From contig JBEIHR010000071.1 of the NCBI GenBank assembly GCA_040381195.1, positions 1 through 9,631 on the forward strand: DNA of 9,631 nucleotides, written 5' to 3'. A model generated the notes under the pieces. The model was not told the origin of the DNA and searched no databases. It saw nothing but the letters and a program-made list of their open reading frames with translations. The DNA is from VGCC01 sp040381195 (GTDB taxonomy: Bacteria > Actinomycetota > Actinomycetes > S36-B12). The position numbers and the translations under genes were made by a program. Shown here piece by piece: positions 5,840-9,631 of the stretch; the stretch's first letter is position 1, and each line of letters opens with the position of its first letter.

Positions 5840-6961
5840 ATGACCCTGCCCGACACCCTGGGCACCCCCATCCCCCCGTACACCCCACCGCAGCAGAAGC
5901 AGCCGACCCGCTGGCCGTGGATCGCCGGGGCCGCCGGCATCGCGCTGGTCGCGGGCACCCTCGGTGGTGGCGTGGGCTATCTGATCGCCGATCGGTCGGC
6001 GAGCGCCGAGGCCGTCGCGGCCGCACCTGCCGCCTCAACGCCTCAGGTCACGGCGCCCGTGTCATCCGACATCGCCGACATCGCGGCAGCGGTGCAGCCC
6101 GCTGTCGTGCAGATCAACATCGCCGGCTCCGACGGTGAGGGCAATGGCTCGGGTTTCGTGATCAGCAACGACGGCTACATCCTCACCAACCACCACGTCG
6201 CCGGTGTTGCCGGTGAGAACGGATCGCTCGAGGTGATGTTCGCCGATGGTTCCAAGGCGACCGGCAAGCTCGTCGGATCGAATGCCGGGTACGACGTCGC
6301 TGTGGTCAAGGTCGACCGCACCGGACTGACCGCTGTGCCCCTCGGAGCATCGGAGGACTTGCGCGTCGGTGAAACCGTGGTCGCCCTCGGCTCCCCGCTG
6401 GGTCTCCAGGGAACAGTGACCGCGGGCATCGTGAGCGCACTCGACCGTCCCGTGACCGCGGGCGGTCAGGGTGATACCTCGTTCATCAACGCCATTCAGA
6501 CCGATGCGGCCATCAATCCCGGAAACTCTGGTGGTCCCCTGGTCAATGCCGCCGGTGAGGTGATCGGGATCAACTCCGCGATCGCCACCCTCGGGATGAT
6601 GGGTCAGGCCGGCAACATCGGCCTGGGCTTCGCGATCCCGATCGACACCGCGCAGCGCATCGCCAACGAGATCATGACGACGGGAACGTCGCAGACTCCG
6701 ATCATCGGGGTGCAACTCGACACCTCCTACTCCGGACCCGGTGCGCGCGTGGCCGAGGTCACCGTGGGATCACCGGCGGATACGGCCGGAGTCCTCGACG
6801 GTGACGTGATCACCGCGATCGACGGCAAGGTGCTCGCGGACTCCACCGAGCTGGTGGTCGCCATCCGCGACAACGCACCCGGTGACACCGTCACGCTCAC
6901 CCTGCTGCGCGACGGACGCACGCAGGATGTCCCGGTGACATTGGTCGCATCGGAGGCATAA
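5840..6961 (+). CDS. membrane-anchored HtrA/DegP-like S1C serine protease with one PDZ domain
   Basis: A 373-residue protease-chaperone for misfolded extracytoplasmic proteins. The N terminus (1-25) is Pro/Gln-rich and cytoplasmic. A single membrane helix at about 26-50 (WPWIAGAAGIALVAG) anchors it, so the protease faces outward. After an Ala-rich linker, the trypsin-like domain (about 76-280) has the triad H119 (TNHHVA), D152 (YDVAVVKV) and S230 (GNSGGPL). One PDZ domain (about 287-370) follows, with GVQL at the start of its ligand groove and SPADTAGVLDGDVITAIDG typical of HtrA PDZ. Length and order match actinobacterial PepD/HtrA anchored proteases. The start is fixed by a strong AGGAGG four bases before ATG. 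It is divergent from the secreted subtilase across about 200 bp of shared control region, and a strong hairpin closes the gene on its 3' side. Confidence 0.95.
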   Translation: MTLPDTLGTPIPPYTPPQQKQPTRWPWIAGAAGIALVAGTLGGGVGYLIADRSASAEAVAAAPAASTPQVTAPVSSDIADIAAAVQPAVVQINIAGSDGEGNGSGFVISNDGYILTNHHVAGVAGENGSLEVMFADGSKATGKLVGSNAGYDVAVVKVDRTGLTAVPLGASEDLRVGETVVALGSPLGLQGTVTAGIVSALDRPVTAGGQGDTSFINAIQTDAAINPGNSGGPLVNAAGEVIGINSAIATLGMMGQAGNIGLGFAIPIDTAQRIANEIMTTGTSQTPIIGVQLDTSYSGPGARVAEVTVGSPADTAGVLDGDVITAIDGKVLADSTELVVAIRDNAPGDTVTLTLLRDGRTQDVPVTLVASEA

Positions 6962-6973
6962 AGCCGCACGACT

Positions 6974-7011
6974 CAACCGGCCCGCCCACCTCCTCCAGGG
7001 CGGGCCGGTTG
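6974..7011 (+). terminator. GC-rich hairpin after the HtrA-like gene
   Basis: A perfect 14-bp stem (CAACCGGCCCGCCC with GGGCGGGCCGGTTG) and a 10-base loop lie 12 bp after the stop codon. No U tract follows, which is common for actinobacterial terminators. It lies between the protease gene and oleA, and probably separates the two units or protects the protease mRNA 3' end. Confidence 0.7.
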
Positions 7012-7031
7012 GCATGGCAGGCTGTTATCCC

Positions 7032-8054
7032 ATGCAGTCCACCATGTCGTTCCGGTACCGCGATTCGGCCATCCTGTCTGTCGCCGCCGCGGATGCCCCC
7101 ATCATCGTGACATCCGACGAGATCGACCAGCGGCTCATGCCGACGTACGACCGCCTGGGGATGCAGCCCGGCATGATCGAACGTCTGGCGGGCGTGTCGG
7201 AGCGCCGCTGGTGGCCCGAGGACGTGTCCTTCATCGATGCCGCGAGCCTGGCCGGGGCGAAGGCCATCGCCGACGCAGGCGTCGACCCTCAGGAGATCGG
7301 GCTCTTGATCGACACCTCCGTATGTCGGGACCGACTCGAGCCCTCGGCGGCCGTCGACGTTCATGCGCAACTCGGGCTCGGCTCCGGCTGCCTCAACTTC
7401 GATCTCTCGAACGCCTGCCTGGGATTCATCAACGGGATGCAGCTCGCAGCGACTCTCCTCGACGCGGGCCAGATCGATTACGCACTCGTCGTCGATGGCG
7501 AGGGCAGTCGCGGCATCCATGAGGCCACCATCGCGCGTCTCCTCGAACCGGACACCACCCGTGACGATGTTCTGGCGAACTTCGCAACACTCACCCTCGG
7601 CTCGGGCGGCGCTGCAATGGTGCTGGGCCGAGCGAGCGAGCATCCGGCGGGGCACCGGTTCGTGGGTGGGGTAGCACGTGCAGCAACGGAGCACACCCAC
7701 CTCTGCGTCGGTGACCTCAACGGAATGTCCACCGATGCACGGGGGTTGCTCGAGGCAGGAGTCGCGCTGGCCCGCGACACCTGGACCGATGCACGGGAGC
7801 ACTTCGATTGGTCGGATCTGGATTGCTATGTCATCCACCAGGTGTCCAAGCTGCACACCAAAGCGATCACCGATGCGATCGGTATCGATCCGGCGCGCGT
7901 GCCCCTCACATTCCCCACTCGCGGCAACATCGGACCAGCGTCGGTCCCCTTCACTCTCGCCAGCGTCGCGGCGGAGCTCGAGAGCGGGCAGCGTGTGGCG
8001 TGCATGGGTATCGGCTCCGGTCTCAACGCGGCGGTTATCGAGATCGCTTGGTGA
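7032..8054 (+). CDS. oleA: OleA, acyl-CoA condensing enzyme of olefin biosynthesis (thiolase superfamily, KAS III-like)
   Basis: A 340-residue cytoplasmic enzyme that condenses two fatty acyl-CoAs head to head into a 2-alkyl-3-ketoacid, the first step of long-chain cis-olefin synthesis. Active-site Cys129 lies in SNACLGFINGMQ, His269 in YVIHQVSKLH and Asn299 in GNIGPAS. Glu103 (RLEPS) sits 26 residues before the Cys, the same spacing as the deprotonating Glu117-Cys143 of Xanthomonas OleA; the His-Asn spacing of 30 also matches. This glutamate separates OleA from FabH. ATG 7032 is preferred; ATG 7044 (MSFRYRD) is almost as good, while ATG 7014 adds residues unlike the family. None has a clear Shine-Dalgarno, so the message may be leaderless. 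The stop overlaps the next start by 4 bp (GTGA), so oleA and oleBC are translationally coupled. Confidence 0.92.
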   Translation: MQSTMSFRYRDSAILSVAAADAPIIVTSDEIDQRLMPTYDRLGMQPGMIERLAGVSERRWWPEDVSFIDAASLAGAKAIADAGVDPQEIGLLIDTSVCRDRLEPSAAVDVHAQLGLGSGCLNFDLSNACLGFINGMQLAATLLDAGQIDYALVVDGEGSRGIHEATIARLLEPDTTRDDVLANFATLTLGSGGAAMVLGRASEHPAGHRFVGGVARAATEHTHLCVGDLNGMSTDARGLLEAGVALARDTWTDAREHFDWSDLDCYVIHQVSKLHTKAITDAIGIDPARVPLTFPTRGNIGPASVPFTLASVAAELESGQRVACMGIGSGLNAAVIEIAW

Positions 8055-9631
8055 TCGATCACTGGTCGCGGACCATCACCGATGCGCGGGGTCGCACGTG
8101 GCACTTCCTCGATACCGCGGCAGAGAATCCGCGGCTCACCCTGCTCTGCGTGCACGGTAACCCCACCTGGTCCTTCCTTTGGCGCGGCCTCCTCGCTGCT
8201 GCTCCGTCCGACATCCGCGTGATCGCGGTCGATCAACTGCAGATGGGGTGGTCGGAACGCATCCCGGGAATCCGTCGACTTGCTAGCCGCATCGACGATC
8301 TCGTCGACCTGACCGACGCTCTCGACCTGCGCGGGCCGGTGGTGACGGTTGCCCACGACTGGGGCGGACCGATCAGTCTCGGCTGGGTACTCCACCAGCG
8401 TGCACACGGTCCTGCCGATGTGCGGGGGGTGGTCCTCCTCAACACCGCCGTACATCGGGATTCCCACACGCCGCCGGTGATCCGCCTGGCACACGCGGTG
8501 CGCGGCCTCACCGTGTCCACCACCGTCTTCCTCCGCGGCACCCTGGCACTCAGCCGGGTGCGGGCCGGGCGCCCCATGGACCGAACGACGGCCGAGGCCT
8601 ACCTCGCCCCCTACCGTGGCGGTCGCGATCGGCGCCGGGCGATCGGCAACTTCATCGCCGATATTCCACTGACCGACGCTCATCCGAGTGCGGGAACACT
8701 TGCATCCATTCAGGCCGGGGTCGCCACTCTCGATGACATCCCCGTGTTCCTTGCCTGGGGTGCGCGCGACCCGGTGTTCTCCGACCGATACCTGCGTGAC
8801 CTCGAGCGTCGGATTCCCCATGCCGATGTGCACCGCTATCCGCGCGCGAGTCACCTCGTGATCGAAGATGAACCACGTGTGATCACCGATGTGCTGAAAT
8901 GGGTCCACACGCGGGTCGTCGATCCACCCGCGGATCCACCCGCGGATCCACCCGCGGATCCACCCGCACCCGTCCCCGATCTGAACGCTGCGTTGGAGTC
9001 CGCGGCGCGCACCCGTCCCGACGCACCCGCCCTCACGATGATGGGTGGCCGAGGCGGAGCCGAACCCACGGTCATGACGTGGTCCGAGCTCGCTGCGCGG
9101 GTGCACGACGCTGCGGGGCATCTGCGCGCCCGCGGGGTGCACGGCCGAGTCGCGATGCTGGTTCCCCCCGGCCCGGATGCGATCGCCGCCATCTACGCCT
9201 GTTGGCGGATCGGGGCGAGTGTCGTGATCGCCGACCGTGGCCTGGGTGTCCGTGGCATGCGCCGTGCCCTGCAGTCAGCGGCACCCACGTTCGCGATCGC
9301 GGTTCGCCGCGCCCGCGTACTGGCCGCGTCGATCCGGGTGCCAACGATCGCACCGGCGGAGCTGCGCGGCCCTGCGAGTGCAGCGGATGCGCCTCCTGAT
9401 CCTGATCCCAGTCCCGACCCGCTTGCCGCGGTGGTGTTCACCTCCGGGTCCACCGGGCCGGCGAAGGGAGTGCGCTACCGACGCGCGCAGGTGTCGCGGA
9501 CCTGCGAGTTGCTCCGCACCCACTACTCACTCGGCGAGAGCGATGTGCTGGTTGCCGCGTTTGCTCCCTGGGCGATCCTCGGCCCCGCCCTCGGGTTGGC
9601 ATCGGTGATTCCGGATATGGATGTGACGAAG
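8051..9631 (+). CDS. oleBC: OleBC fusion: beta-lactone decarboxylase + beta-lactone synthetase (3' truncated by window)
   Basis: An open frame from GTG 8051 to the last base (527 codons, no stop). The N-terminal OleB domain (1-287) is an alpha/beta hydrolase of the haloalkane dehalogenase type: HGNPTW (35-40), nucleophile Asp103 in HDWGG with Trp104, acid Asp240 (WGARDPVF) and His268 (ASHLVIEDEP). It decarboxylates a beta-lactone to a cis-olefin. A linker of four DPPA units (291-306) leads to OleC, an ANL-superfamily AMP-forming enzyme that turns the 2-alkyl-3-hydroxyacid into that beta-lactone. Its first part is seen to residue 527, with the P-loop FTSGSTGPAKG at 463-473. The OleC C-terminal part lies beyond the window. 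OleB-OleC fusions are known in actinobacteria such as Micrococcus luteus, where OleA precedes and OleD follows. The GTG start overlaps the oleA stop. The active-site His and both Asp residues are intact, so both activities are plausible. Confidence 0.93.
   Translation, partial: MIDHWSRTITDARGRTWHFLDTAAENPRLTLLCVHGNPTWSFLWRGLLAAAPSDIRVIAVDQLQMGWSERIPGIRRLASRIDDLVDLTDALDLRGPVVTVAHDWGGPISLGWVLHQRAHGPADVRGVVLLNTAVHRDSHTPPVIRLAHAVRGLTVSTTVFLRGTLALSRVRAGRPMDRTTAEAYLAPYRGGRDRRRAIGNFIADIPLTDAHPSAGTLASIQAGVATLDDIPVFLAWGARDPVFSDRYLRDLERRIPHADVHRYPRASHLVIEDEPRVITDVLKWVHTRVVDPPADPPADPPADPPAPVPDLNAALESAARTRPDAPALTMMGGRGGAEPTVMTWSELAARVHDAAGHLRARGVHGRVAMLVPPGPDAIAAIYACWRIGASVVIADRGLGVRGMRRALQSAAPTFAIAVRRARVLAASIRVPTIAPAELRGPASAADAPPDPDPSPDPLAAVVFTSGSTGPAKGVRYRRAQVSRTCELLRTHYSLGESDVLVAAFAPWAILGPALGLASVIPDMDVTK
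8921..8968 (+). repeat. 12-bp tandem repeat (4 copies) at the OleB-OleC junction
   Basis: Four head-to-tail copies of GATCCACCCGCG (the last ends GCA) encode DPPA four times. They lie exactly between the last helix of the OleB domain and the start of OleC (PDLNAALESAARTRPDAPAL). The unit is a multiple of three, so copy-number change would lengthen or shorten the rigid Pro-rich linker without breaking the frame. Confidence 0.9.

Noticed and set aside
6897..7856. 319-residue open frame on the minus strand
   Set aside because: It is antisense to oleA and the end of the HtrA gene and crosses the strong hairpin at 6974-7011; it has no motif.
7032..8054. FabH (3-oxoacyl-ACP synthase III) of fatty acid synthesis
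   Set aside because: The Glu 26 residues before the active Cys and the adjacent OleB-OleC fusion identify OleA.
8051..8911. Stand-alone haloalkane dehalogenase
   Set aside because: The HGNPTW and HDWGG motifs are shared with dehalogenases, but fusion to an AMP-forming OleC domain behind oleA makes OleB the right call.
8921..8968. Iteron or origin-like direct repeats
   Set aside because: The 12-bp units lie inside the oleBC frame at a domain junction and encode DPPA; no replication gene or AT-rich region is near.
7826..9142. 438-residue open frame on the minus strand
   Set aside because: It lies antisense to oleA and oleBC, whose motifs are clear. Its translation is rich in Arg/Gly/His with no recognisable domain, typical of GC-rich shadow frames.

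Overview
The window is GC-rich bacterial DNA whose codons mostly end in G or C. It carries a tRNA-Glu/tRNA-Asp/(tRNA-Phe) cluster, a fused OleB-OleC olefin gene, an actinobacterial-style minimal zinc peptidase and GC-rich signals without long U tracts. Together these point to an actinobacterium (Actinomycetota). I cannot name a genus. Everything here comes from reading the sequence; no database search was run.

Layout. (1) 1-212, minus strand: tRNA-Glu(UUC), tRNA-Asp(GUC) and the 5' end of a third tRNA, probably Phe, transcribed leftward. The Asp gene has four non-pairing positions in its stems. (2) 330-1459, plus strand: a small zinc metallopeptidase (HExxHxxGxxD) followed 8 bp later by an HSD10-type short-chain dehydrogenase; their spacing suggests translational coupling. 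(3) 1452-5630, minus strand: a probable two-gene unit of a 1067-residue secreted multidomain subtilase followed by Sua5/TsaC, the enzyme that starts t6A synthesis on tRNA. Sua5 and the dehydrogenase converge and overlap by 8 bp. (4) 5631-5839: a divergent control region with two palindromes, an ECF-sigma-like promoter facing the subtilase and a housekeeping-type promoter facing the next gene. (5) 5840-6961, plus strand: a membrane-anchored HtrA/DegP-like protease with one PDZ domain, followed by a perfect 14-bp GC-rich hairpin. (6) 7032-9631, plus strand: oleA overlapping by 4 bp (GTGA) an oleBC fusion that runs off the window. This is the long-chain olefin pathway: OleA condenses two acyl-CoAs, OleC forms a beta-lactone and OleB decarboxylates it to a cis-olefin. 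The reductase OleD is expected downstream, outside the window.

What stands out. The subtilase architecture is the most unusual protein: signal peptide, Pro/Ser/Thr linker, I9-like propeptide, nidogen-like domain, catalytic S8 domain, Gly/Ser linker, beta-rich module, OmpA-like module, and a C-terminal domain that reads like a second subtilase propeptide. Two extracytoplasmic proteases are fired divergently from one palindrome-rich region, which suggests a joint envelope-stress role (inference). The mismatches in tRNA-Asp would all be repaired by reversing G:C to T:A changes, which could be real decay or sequence error. The ole system itself is known, but the in-frame DPPA repeat at the OleB/OleC junction deserves a look. 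I saw no mobile element, CRISPR array or phage gene.
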